A stretch of DNA of 64,000 nucleotides from Lycocorax pyrrhopterus obiensis (lineage: Eukaryota > Chordata > Aves > Passeriformes > Paradisaeidae): the NCBI GenBank assembly GCA_014706295.1, contig JACSVZ010000025.1:1860001-1924000 (forward strand), given 5' to 3'. A program made the translations under genes and the position numbers. Below, piece after piece: positions 27,301 to 34,100 of the stretch. Position 1 is the stretch's first letter. Each line of letters starts with the position of its first letter. The notes below the pieces were generated by a model. It saw only the letters and a program-made list of their open reading frames with translations. It made no database searches and was not told where the DNA came from.

Positions 27301-28523
27301 GATGGGGCACTGTGGACACTGAAAAGCTTTAGCAGAGAGATTTTCCGGCTTTCTGCAGCATTTTGTGAGAGCTCTGTCTTTCCCATGCAAGTAAGACACA
27401 ACAATGTCACAGTTTTGTAAACTTCTTGCAGCTGCGGATTGTTTGGGTAGAATTGTTATGGTTCTAACTGGAAAAACACTCAGAGATGGGTGTCTTAGAA
27501 CTTGACCAATCCCCTTAGGGGGTGGATGGCGAAAACCAATTACCTTATGCCATTTAATACACTTTTTGAACTAACATATAAAAGCCTTCTGAGAATTCAT
27601 TAAACCACCATCCATTGATCCCTGAGCCTGGACTTCGTGTCGTTTCTCTACTCGTCCGTGGGGAGAACAGTGACATCGCACTCCCATCCCTTCAGCACAG
27701 GAACAGCCCTCAGTGGTCACCCACTGTGGGGCACGGCTTGGGGTGTCTCCTGAGGAGCTGGGGAGGGGAGGGGAGACATGACAAGATGGAGATGAGAAGA
27801 CAGATGAGACAAAATGGGAAGAGAGAAGATGACGAGAAAAGAGATGATGGAAATTAAGAGAAGAGAGATGATGAAGATCAGATGACAGATGAGATAAGGT
27901 GGGAAGATAGATGATGAACAGAGAATAGATGAGGAAAATGAAGAGAGAAGATGAAGAGAAGGTGAAGAGAGCAGAAAAGAACATACACCAGATGACATGA
28001 AGAGAATGAAAGGTAGGACGTGAGAGAAGATGAAGAGAAGATCTGCCCAACCAATTTGGGCATCTACTGGCTCAGAAGTAAGGTTTCTTGTTATTTCATG
28101 ATGCACTAGCTAGAAAAATTAAAGGACTGGACCTTGGGGAGTGACTGGGGTAGGTGGGACACCCTATGGGGTGCTCTCCAAGCTTTTCACTTGAGTTATT
28201 CTTGGTTTATGCACCTCTTTTGTCCTTCTTGTATTAGCTGGGGAGTCCTTATTTCTGTACTTCTTTTAATTACAGGCTCACTCAGCATGGACAACCTCCA
28301 ACCCCTCTCATCAGCCACTGCAACCATGGCTATGCAGCAGGCAATGCTGGCAGCCCATGACGACTCCCTTGATGGCACCGAGGAAGAGGAGGAGGATGAG
28401 GAAGATGAGGACGAGATGGAGGAGGAGGAGGAAGAGGAGGAAGAGCTGGAGGAAGAGCCTGGTGGCCTCCCAGCAGCACCTGGCGCTGACCTTGGTTTGG
28501 ACCACAGTGACTCACTGGAATAG
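312..28523 (+). CDS. PKNOX2: PKNOX2 (PREP2), TALE homeobox transcription factor, 10 coding exons, 479 aa
   Basis: Nuclear TALE-class homeodomain protein. The family binds TGACAG-type sites and pairs with PBX partners. Coding exons are 312-395, 7080-7219, 11742-11913, 15090-15278, 22141-22273, 22351-22448, 24508-24627, 26374-26450, 26957-27135 and 28276-28523. Lengths sum to 1,440 nt (479 residues plus stop), every junction keeps phase and all have GT-AG ends. The mammalian protein is about 472 residues. The MEIS/PKNOX N-terminal homology region spans exons 3-4 (about residues 75-190). The homeodomain spans exons 7-9 (about 291-352), with the three-residue P-Y-P loop insertion at 314-316 and the WFINARRR recognition helix from W338. 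The C-terminus is a Glu/Asp-rich run ending HSDSLE. An in-frame TGA at 297-299 supports the ATG at 312. Exon 5 is GC-rich and Pro/Ala-enriched relative to mammals. 5' non-coding exons lie outside the window. PKNOX1 is excluded by the N-terminus and by the FEZ1 neighbour. Confidence 0.96.
2180..2790. repeat. Diverged tandem repeat, about 180-bp unit, three copies
   Basis: The phrase ACAGGGACAAAA or a close variant recurs near 2,300, 2,480 and 2,658, spaced about 180 bp. A second anchor, TTGGGTGG followed by a T-rich stretch ending TTTTTCA, recurs near 2,399, 2,553 and 2,740. The copies are strongly diverged. It lies in the first PKNOX2 intron. Confidence 0.6.
3058..4090. repeat. Minisatellite, about 40-46-bp unit
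   Basis: More than 20 imperfect copies of a unit built from ATCATCCCTGAACCCCAGAA plus a variable TTTGTGATACCCAAACCCAG-like part. Some units are shorter. Both strands stay open across part of it, giving spurious ORFs. Confidence 0.92.
4170..4660. repeat. T-rich low-complexity stretch
   Basis: Long runs of T broken by ACAT and TTAA words, consistent with a decayed simple repeat. No coding signal. Confidence 0.6.
5680..6000. repeat. AT-rich stretch with TATA steps
   Basis: AT-rich sequence with repeated ATATAA/ATAAATA words, including a short alternating TA run near 5,705. No gene seen. Confidence 0.5.
7080..7219 (+). CDS. PKNOX2: PKNOX2 coding exon 2
   Basis: Acceptor CCCTCCCCAG, donor GTGATG at 7220. 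Encodes residues 29-74 plus two bases of Arg75. The Thr/Ala/Pro-rich linker ends [14 protein letters not shown], a conserved lead-in to the MEIS homology region. Confidence 0.94.
9135..9225. repeat. (GTTTT)n microsatellite-like tract
   Basis: GTTTT and GTTTTT words repeated with interruptions, in the second PKNOX2 intron. Confidence 0.7.
11530..11666. repeat. (ATGG)n/(AGGG) tetranucleotide microsatellite
   Basis: About 34 tandem ATGG or AGGG units ending 75 bp upstream of PKNOX2 exon 3. The minus-strand translation, Ser-Ile-His-Pro repeats, is not a protein. Confidence 0.97.
11742..11913 (+). CDS. PKNOX2: PKNOX2 coding exon 3 (MEIS/PKNOX N-terminal domain, first half)
   Basis: Acceptor TTCTCTGCAG, donor GTACAG at 11914. 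Encodes residues 75-132, including [18 protein letters not shown] and the [16 protein letters not shown] block. This homology region mediates PBX contact in the family. It ends in phase 0 after DPELDNL. Confidence 0.96.
11914..15089 (+). other. PKNOX2: PKNOX2 intron between coding exons 3 and 4
   Basis: About 3.2 kb, mostly unique sequence. The segment 13,965-14,260 is non-repetitive with AATTA-type motifs and could be a regulatory element. No recognised transposon or exon. Confidence 0.8.
15090..15278 (+). CDS. PKNOX2: PKNOX2 coding exon 4 (MEIS/PKNOX N-terminal domain, second half)
   Basis: The acceptor CTTGCATAG ends at 15089 and the donor GTAACG begins at 15279. Its 63 codons start [18 protein letters not shown] and include [18 protein letters not shown], the second conserved block. 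It is nearly identical to the mammalian exon except for its last residues. Confidence 0.96.
16644..16656. promoter_or_regulatory. RFX X-box-like palindrome in a PKNOX2 intron
   Basis: TTGCCATGGCAAC is a near-perfect inverted repeat matching the RFX-family X-box pattern (GTTGCC/GGCAAC half-sites). It sits in non-repetitive intronic sequence. Binding is inferred only from the motif. Confidence 0.35.
18561..18661 (-). mobile_element. CR1 LINE 3' fragment
   Basis: Starts CACAGAATCACAGAATGGTG and continues with the GGTTGGAAGGGACCTTAAAG block and the CCATGGGCAGGG motif. This is the reverse complement of the avian CR1 3' end, about 100 bp long. Confidence 0.9.
19265..19456 (+). mobile_element. CR1 LINE 3' fragment
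   Basis: CR1 3' UTR in sense orientation. It contains GAAGCTGTGGCTGCCCCATC and CTGCCCATGGCAGGGG and ends in the diagnostic GATTCTATGA. Confidence 0.92.
20558..20960 (-). mobile_element. Solo LTR of an endogenous retrovirus, copy 1
   Basis: On the minus strand this reads like the element at 27,270-27,675: GACCAATCCCCTTAGGGGGT, TATAAAAG followed 15 bases later by ATTAAA, and an end at CAGCGACA. No gag, pol or env sequence adjoins it, so it is a solo LTR. The 5' boundary is approximate. Confidence 0.8.
22141..22273 (+). CDS. PKNOX2: PKNOX2 coding exon 5 (variable Pro/Ala linker)
   Basis: Acceptor TGTTCTGCAG, donor GTAGGG at 22274. Encodes residues 196-239 plus the first base of Gly240. The sequence begins [19 protein letters not shown] and is much more GC-rich and proline-rich than the mammalian exon. 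IVVPA and the following Leu/Asn block align, so the exon is real but fast-evolving. Confidence 0.9.
22351..22448 (+). CDS. PKNOX2: PKNOX2 coding exon 6
   Basis: Acceptor TTTTCCGCAG, donor GTAAGG at 22449. Encodes residues 240-272, with [17 protein letters not shown] near the start and LQIPNAQ at the end. It is separated from exon 5 by an intron of only 77 bp (22274-22350). Confidence 0.94.
22449..24507 (+). other. PKNOX2: PKNOX2 intron between coding exons 6 and 7
   Basis: About 2.1 kb. An AT-rich stretch (22,620-22,850) precedes the GGATA pentamer array (22,848-23,213). No further element is recognised to the next exon. Confidence 0.85.
22848..23213. repeat. (GGATA)n pentanucleotide array
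   Basis: More than 60 tandem GGATA units with occasional GGGATA, AAGATTA and GGACA variants. The region 23,090-23,205 is almost perfect. The strand is strictly purine/T-biased. Confidence 0.97.
24508..24627 (+). CDS. PKNOX2: PKNOX2 coding exon 7 (homeodomain N-arm and helix 1)
   Basis: Acceptor CCCTGACAG, donor GTGAGC at 24628. Its 40 codons (273-312) include [18 protein letters not shown], the basic arm and helix 1 of the homeodomain, ending WLFQHLM in phase 0. Confidence 0.97.
24628..26373 (+). other. PKNOX2: PKNOX2 intron between coding exons 7 and 8
   Basis: About 1.7 kb splitting the homeodomain. I see no repeat, exon or recognisable element in it. Confidence 0.8.
26374..26450 (+). CDS. 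PKNOX2: PKNOX2 coding exon 8 (TALE loop and helix 2)
   Basis: Acceptor TTTTTTCCAG, donor GTGAGC at 26451. Encodes [18 protein letters not shown] and on to the start of the recognition helix (313-337). It supplies two bases of W338. The P-Y-P insertion defines the TALE class. Confidence 0.97.
26451..26956 (+). other. PKNOX2: PKNOX2 intron between coding exons 8 and 9
   Basis: About 0.5 kb, interrupting the W338 codon of the recognition helix. It holds one CR1 3' end (26560-26664) and AT-rich sequence. No other element. Confidence 0.85.
26560..26664 (+). mobile_element. CR1 LINE 3' end
   Basis: Contains CAGGAGCTGGACTCAATGAT and CCCAACTCGGCACATTCTGT and ends in degenerate repeats of TGATTTTATGACTCTGTGAT, the 3' end of another CR1 subfamily. 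Confidence 0.85.
26957..27135 (+). CDS. PKNOX2: PKNOX2 coding exon 9 (recognition helix)
   Basis: The acceptor ends GGAAAG at 26956, a less common AAG. The donor is GTAAGG at 27136. Encodes W338 [17 protein letters not shown] and the conserved [18 protein letters not shown] segment, through residue 397. Confidence 0.96.
27270..27675 (+). mobile_element. Solo LTR of an endogenous retrovirus, copy 2 (PKNOX2 sense)
   Basis: Inverted homologue of 20,558-20,960. TATAAAAG is at 27577-27584 and ATTAAA at 27599-27604. The end at CAGTGACA is shared with copy 1. It lies in the sense direction 600 bp upstream of the last PKNOX2 exon. The left edge is uncertain. Confidence 0.8.
27599..27604 (+). terminator. 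ATTAAA poly(A) signal inside the sense LTR
   Basis: ATTAAA lies 15 bases after the LTR TATA box (27577-27584), in the usual R-region position for a short avian LTR. It lies in the PKNOX2 sense direction, upstream of the last exon. Confidence 0.45.
27770..28050. repeat. Purine-rich degenerate minisatellite (GAAGATGA-like)
   Basis: Nearly all purine plus T: words such as GAGAAGATGA, GATGAGA and AAGAGAGA recur without a strict period. It is a candidate triplex or H-DNA tract. Confidence 0.65.
28276..28523 (+). CDS. PKNOX2: PKNOX2 terminal coding exon (acidic tail)
   Basis: Acceptor TTTTAATTACAG; the stop TAG is at 28521-28523. Encodes residues 398-479: [20 protein letters not shown], a long Glu/Asp run from GAG/GAA/GAT triplets, and the conserved end HSDSLE. 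The acidic run is a little longer than in mammals. Confidence 0.95.
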
Positions 28524-29615
28524 CTCCTCCTGCACCCTCCCAAATCATTGACAGCACCAGACACAAAATTCCCCCCCAAAATGCAAAAAAAAAAAAAGGC
28601 AAGAAGAAGAAATCAGTGAGGAAAAAGCAAACTGGTGGCACTGGCAGAGGCCCCAGCTGCCCACGGGAGCGTGGGGACCACCGTGTCAGCGCACGGAAGT
28701 GAAGGACACACGTTTACAAGGCACATATTGTGGCCAGATTAATCTTTTATTTCAGGTTTTATTTTTCTTTTTCCCTTCATTTTTTGGTAAGCAAAAGCAT
28801 TTTTAGGGAAAGTTGTTTTCCCCACGTGACGCTCGGATGCTGTTGGGCAAAGGCGGGTTTTCACCGTGGGCCACTGCGTCCGTCCCTTGGATTTCTTGGT
28901 GCAAAGAAAAGCCAAACCAACCCCAGGACTTGATGCTTTTTGGATTTTTCCCCCAGAAACATCATTCACAGGCATATATACCGGCATGGAGGGGGAGAAA
29001 AATAATCAGCGAGTGCAAATTCTGCTATATCTGAGGAGGGTTTGGTGCTCGACTCATTGGATTGCCCAAACCTCCCAACTTTGGCCCCGATGCTGCGGCT
29101 GTTTGGTGACTCTGGACACAACTTTCTGGAAAAGGGAGGAAATTCCTCCAAATCCTTTAATTTATGTGCTAAAACCTCTGCTGAATCTGGAAAAAAACCA
29201 ACTCACCCCATTCTCGTCCTTAAGGGCGGAGACTGGACGCAGAGTTGGGGCAAAGGCTGCCGAGAGGAAAACTTTTCCAAGGCATTTAGGCACAGAGTTA
29301 GTTAAAAATGGGGAAAAAAATTGGTTTAAAAAATGCAAGATTTCACCCAAAATTGAATGGCGATCCCCAAGACTCGCCTGGGTGGAAGGAAACTCAGTAT
29401 TGTTGCTTGAAAGATGATTTCTCCCTGGTATTGTCCCTCCACATGGGAAAATGGTGGAGCTTTAGCCCCATGCGGGAGGGCAACTGCCAAAAACCCTGTA
29501 TTTTGGGTTTTTTTACTTTAAATGCTAGCAAAAGGGTGTATTTCGCCTTAAAATGTGGCATGGGAGGAAATGCAAAAGCAAACCAGGGCAAAAATAAAGG
29601 AATTGTCTTCTGCAG
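28524..29615 (+). other. PKNOX2: PKNOX2 probable 3' UTR
   Basis: Non-coding sequence after the PKNOX2 stop. The first canonical AATAAA on this strand is at 29593-29598, with a T/G-rich stretch downstream, so cleavage near 29,615 is inferred. It contains no repeat I recognise. The 3' end itself is a guess from the signal alone. Confidence 0.5.
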
Positions 29616-31009
29616 GTTCCTGCTCTAAATGTGACATTCTAGGAGAAGGATCCTTTTCTTGGTGGCTTTTTGCCTGCGTTGTCCTTTTTTTTTTCCTGGC
29701 TCTTGAAGAGTTGATAAAAGAACCCAAACAAGAGCTGGGATGAAAACTACAAGTGATGCAATGGGCAGAAATGCCTATTTTTGGATACTGATCTGGCGTG
29801 AATGTAATCTGTAATTTCATAAAGGATTCATTGTAATTTAGTATTAATTCCTGGCCATTTATTATAAAGTGCTACAAGATGAGGGGTCGCACCTGTATTT
29901 TCTTGGCAGCTTCTTCCTTTGAGTGGAGAAGACCTAAAATGCAGGAATAACCCCCCAAAATGGGCAAAACTCCCATCAAGATGTGATTTACCCCCAAAAT
30001 GGATGAATGGACCCCAACTGGTAATTGAGTGATCTGGAGAAAATTAGATTTATACTTCCAAAACTGACAGTCCACCAAAAATGAAACTCTTCCCCCTCAA
30101 ATAAGCTCCAGTGGGATGTTGCCCACAAATCAATGATACACCCCCAAACCAGTGATGTGCACCCCAAAATGATCTGCGTTCTCCAAAAACAAGTGATCCT
30201 CCCCCCAAATGAGTGATGTTTCCCCAAAGTGTTACACACAACCCCAAAATGGGTGATGCTCACCCCAAAGTAAGTTATGGTCTCCAAAAATGAGGGACGC
30301 TCCTCAGAATCAAATGATGACCCAAAAGGGGCTAATTTCTCCCTGAAAGGAGTGGTTCTCCCCCAGAATGGATGCTCACCCCATAATGAGTTGTAGTCTC
30401 CCGAAATTCTCCCCCATAATGAGTGACATGCCCCCAAAAGGATGCTGTCCCAAACTGATGGTCCTTCTGGTAGTGTGACTCTCCTCAAAATAAGTTAACT
30501 TCCCCCAAAATGACTGAATTTGCCCCAAAATGGACAACACTCTCCAAAAACAAGCGACAACCCCCAAATTAGGCACTCTTCCCCAAAATGAGTGACAAAC
30601 CCCAAAACAGAGCAATTCTCCCCCAAATGGAAGTGTTGGAAGCTCTCCTGTACCCTAACAAGCCATTCCTTAATAATGGGTTGATTTTCTGGGGGAAAAA
30701 AGGTGATGTTTGCACAATTTTTAGCAGAAAATCAGGCTGCAGAAAAGTGAAAAAATGGGAAAAATCCCTGAGAATAGAATTTACATCTGAATTTTGCCCC
30801 TCTGATAGTGGCAGCTGCAGCTGCCTCTGAGCACTCAGCAACTCGTTAGCCAGAAGTTTGTGGTTTTTATAGATCCCAGAATATTCATGAGCACTGCAGC
30901 TAAGTCTGTGTTGGGATTTTTTTGCTTGAAAACAGCATTTTCCCATCAAAAAGTTGCAAAGCACCACCACGAGCAGGGGGGACACAGACACCGGACACCA
31001 GTTGCCTAA
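29616..31009. other. Convergent intergenic interval between PKNOX2 and FEZ1
   Basis: About 1.4 kb between the inferred poly(A) sites. Half is the minisatellite at 29,930-30,620. No gene seen. Confidence 0.7.
29930..30620. repeat. Degenerate minisatellite (CCCCAAAATGAGTGATG-like unit)
   Basis: CCCCAAAATG followed by 10-20 variable bases recurs about 25 times, giving a loose unit of 25-30 bp. The open minus-strand frame across it is a repeat artefact. Confidence 0.8.
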
Positions 31010-31025
31010 TTAATGTAAGGAATTC

Positions 31026-31031
31026 TTTATT
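31026..31031 (-). terminator. FEZ1: FEZ1 poly(A) signal AATAAA
   Basis: TTTATT on + reads AATAAA on the minus strand, 118 nt after the FEZ1 stop, giving a very short 3' UTR (about 31,148 to 31,010). Confidence 0.7.
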
Positions 31032-31148
31032 CCCAGCTGTGCAAAGGGGGAAGTGCAGGGTGGGGCAGCCGCGGGTGGGTGACCCTTTTTCCTCGGGTTT
31101 GGCCCCATTTTGGGGGCGCCGGGGTGGGAGTGTGAGGGCAGCACCGCG

Positions 31149-31165
31149 TCAGGTCGGGCAGAGCA
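31149..31165 (-). CDS. FEZ1: FEZ1 terminal coding micro-segment (VLCPT-stop)
   Basis: Only 17 coding nt: the codon split after LK resolves to V, then LCPT and TGA (31151-31149). The result matches the conserved FEZ1 C-terminus exactly. The acceptor is TCTTCGCAG, preceded by a CT dinucleotide tract (31171-31191 on + as GA). Automated annotation could easily miss it. Confidence 0.93.
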
Positions 31166-34100
31166 CTGCGAAGAGAGAGAGAGAGAGAGAGGCCTGGGGG
31201 GCACTGATGACACGGTGAGGCACGAGCGTGCACAGGGATGCACAAATGTGTGTGGGGATGTGCTGGGGAAGCATGAGGATGCACTGGAGTGCAGGAGGAT
31301 GCAGGAGGATGCACAGGGATGTACAGGGATGCAGGAGGATGCACTGGAATGCAGGAGGATGCACTGTGATCCATGAGGATGCACAGGGATGTACAAGGAT
31401 GCACAGGGATGCAGGAGGATGCAATGGAGTGCAGGAGGATGCACAGGGATGTACAGGGATGCAGGAGGATGCACTGGAATGCAGGAGGATGCACAGGGAT
31501 GTACGAGGATGTACAGGGATGCAGGAGGATGCACAGGGATGTACAAGGATGCAGGAGGATGCACTGTGATCCATGAGCATATACAGGGATGTACAAGGAT
31601 GCAGGAGGATGCACTGGAATGCAGGAGGATGCACAAGGATGTACAAGGATGCAAGAGGATGCACTGTGATCCATGAGGATGCACAGGGATGTACAAGGAT
31701 GCACAGGGATGTACAAGGATGCAGGAGGATGCACTGGAATGCAGGAGGATGCACAGGGATGTACAAGGATGCAGGAGGATGCACTGGAATGCAGGAGGAT
31801 GCACAGGGATGTACAAGGATGCAGGAGGATGCACTGTGATCCATGAGGATGCACAGGGATGTACAAGGATGCAGGAGGATGCACAGGGATGTACAAGGAT
31901 GCAGAAGGATGCACTGTGATCCATGAGGATGCACAGGGGTGTATGAGGATGCAGGAGGATGCACTGTGATCCATGAGGATGCACAGGGATGTACAAGGAT
32001 GCAGGAGGATGCACTGTGATCCATGAGGATGCACAGGGATGTACGAGGATGCAGGAGGATGCACAAATGTGCACCAGAATGCACATGCAATGCTGCACGA
32101 GGGTGCACGGTGACACACAGGCTGGCACGGGGCTGCACATGGATGGACAGTGGTGCCCAGGGGTTGCATAAGGGCACACGAGTGTGCACAGGGGCACCTG
32201 GGCGTGCACAAAGGTGCACGAGTGTGCTCCACGTGCACAAGGGTTCAGGGGCAGAAAGGCTGCATGAGTGTGAACGAGGCACCTGGGCACACAAGGATGC
32301 ACAAGCACACAAGTGCTGCACGAGGCTGCACATGGGATGCAGGAGGAACATGGAAGGGATGCACAAGGAATGCACACACAACAGTGCACGGAAAGAGCGT
32401 GAAGGACACGTGAGGACTCAGGAGGATGCACAAGAGATGGACAAGAGGGGTGTGGGAGATGCACAGGGATGCACAAGGATGCCCAGGAGATGCAAGGAAG
32501 ATGGATGGGGATGTCCAAGGGAGGCAGGAGGGGTGCCTGATGGGTGTGGGGGGTGAGAGAGGGTGCACAGAGGGTGAGGAGGCTGTGTGGATGAAGCAGA
32601 TGGGCCCTAGGATGGGGCAGGAAACTGCACAGGGACCTCCAGAGGCGTGGCAGGACAGGAGATCTGTAAAAAGAATGCCTGAGGGATGTGCAGGAGATGC
32701 ACCCGGGATTCCTGAAGGGTGTGTGGGGGATGCACAAAGGATGCACCGGGGATGCACGAGGGATGCAGGAGGAATGACACAGGATGTGTCCAGGATTCTC
32801 TGAGGATGCACGGAGAGTGCACAGGAGAGGCAAAAGGGATGAACGAGGTTGCAAGAGGGATGGGCAAAGGATGCACAAAGGATGCAAGGGAGAGGCAGGA
32901 GGATGCAGAAGGGACCTGTGGTGGAGGCACAAGAGCTGCAGGGAAGCTGCATGAAGGACGCACGAAGGGCGCACGGGGCAGGCAGGAGGGGAGCAGGTAC
33001 CTTTGAGGATGTAATCCGTGAGCAGAGTGGGCACCTTCTCATTCCCCTCCTTCATGGCAAACAGGACTGTGAGGGGGAACGAAGCTGTGAGCCTGGCCCT
33101 GCTGCCCCCCAAATGCCCCTTTTTCCCCCCAAACCAGCCCCACAGCTGCCATACTATTCCCCCATAGAGTTTATGCAGCAGGCCTGGGAACATCCAAACA
33201 AAAAGGACTTTCATCCCCAATTAGCCAATCCGTGGCAATGCAGAATGGGTGATTTACCCCCAAATCAACAGTGGTATAAGGAGCATAAACTGGGGGGAGG
33301 TGTTGGCTGCAAACCAGCTGTGCTGCAGTGATGCAAACCAGGGATTTTTCCCACCAAGTGGGTTTGTTGCAATGATGATGCAACGTGGGTGGTAGCACCT
33401 CAAATTGCCCATGCTGCAATGATGCAAGAAATCCCCCAAACTGGCTGTGCTGCAATGATACCCCGAACTGCAGCCACTGAAGCAAAGCAAAATGTGCCTT
33501 TGTGTTCCCCAAACATCTGATGCTGACCCAAAACAGCAGCTTGAATGAATACTCACTGTTGGTGAGCATCTGCAGGTCCTCAACGGAGGGTGGTGAGCCC
33601 TTCTTCTCATAGGGAATCACCGTGTTCAGGTACTGCAAAAACAAAAGCCACCCCAAAAAACCACCCAGATGGCACCAAACTGCCTGGTTTTTGTATTGCC
33701 TTGAGACAAATCACCCCAAATTGGTGCAAAAATAGAGTATTTCTGCAAAATTCCTGCAATTGCATTTAATTTGCAGGTATTTTGGGGAAGTACTGAACTA
33801 ATTGGGTGCTGCAAAGCCCATCCAAATTCATCCCTCCTCAGGGAGGACTTTTTGGGGTGAAAATAGGCAATTTTTCCAAGAGGGATTAGCAGGGTGTAGG
33901 AGATAGAACAGTGTTGGAAAACTAAAAAACATTTTAAAGGGGGCTTGAGGGATGCAAGGGAATGGGGAGTGCAGGAAGGAGGAGTGAGAAGAAACAGATT
34001 TGGGCAATTTTTTTGGGAAAAAGGGCACCTGCTTCTCGTTGGTGGTAGGACCAAAAGTCTGGCGCAGGCCGGAGTGCAGGATGCTGGAGATGCCCTCCAT

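Larger units (their letters stand above)
27136..28275 (+). other. PKNOX2: PKNOX2 intron before the terminal exon
   Basis: Contains the sense solo LTR (27270-27675) and a purine-rich degenerate repeat (27770-28050). No exon between coding exons 9 and 10 is supported. Confidence 0.85.
31166..33000 (-). other. FEZ1: FEZ1 last intron, filled by a ten-base minisatellite
   Basis: A GT-AG intron of 1,835 bp. The distal part is the decamer array (31271-32060). The rest (32,061-32,990) is made of diverged related words such as GGATGCACAAGGATGCA. The whole intron is open in the frame of exon 8. Confidence 0.9.

Noticed and set aside
31271..32060. CRISPR-like regular array
   Set aside because: Repeats are contiguous without spacers, and the context is a vertebrate intron.
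31010..33220. 736-residue minus-strand open frame
   Set aside because: It is FEZ1 exon 8 read through the last intron. The repeat residues come from the ten-base array. Splicing to the VLCPT exon matches the known family end.
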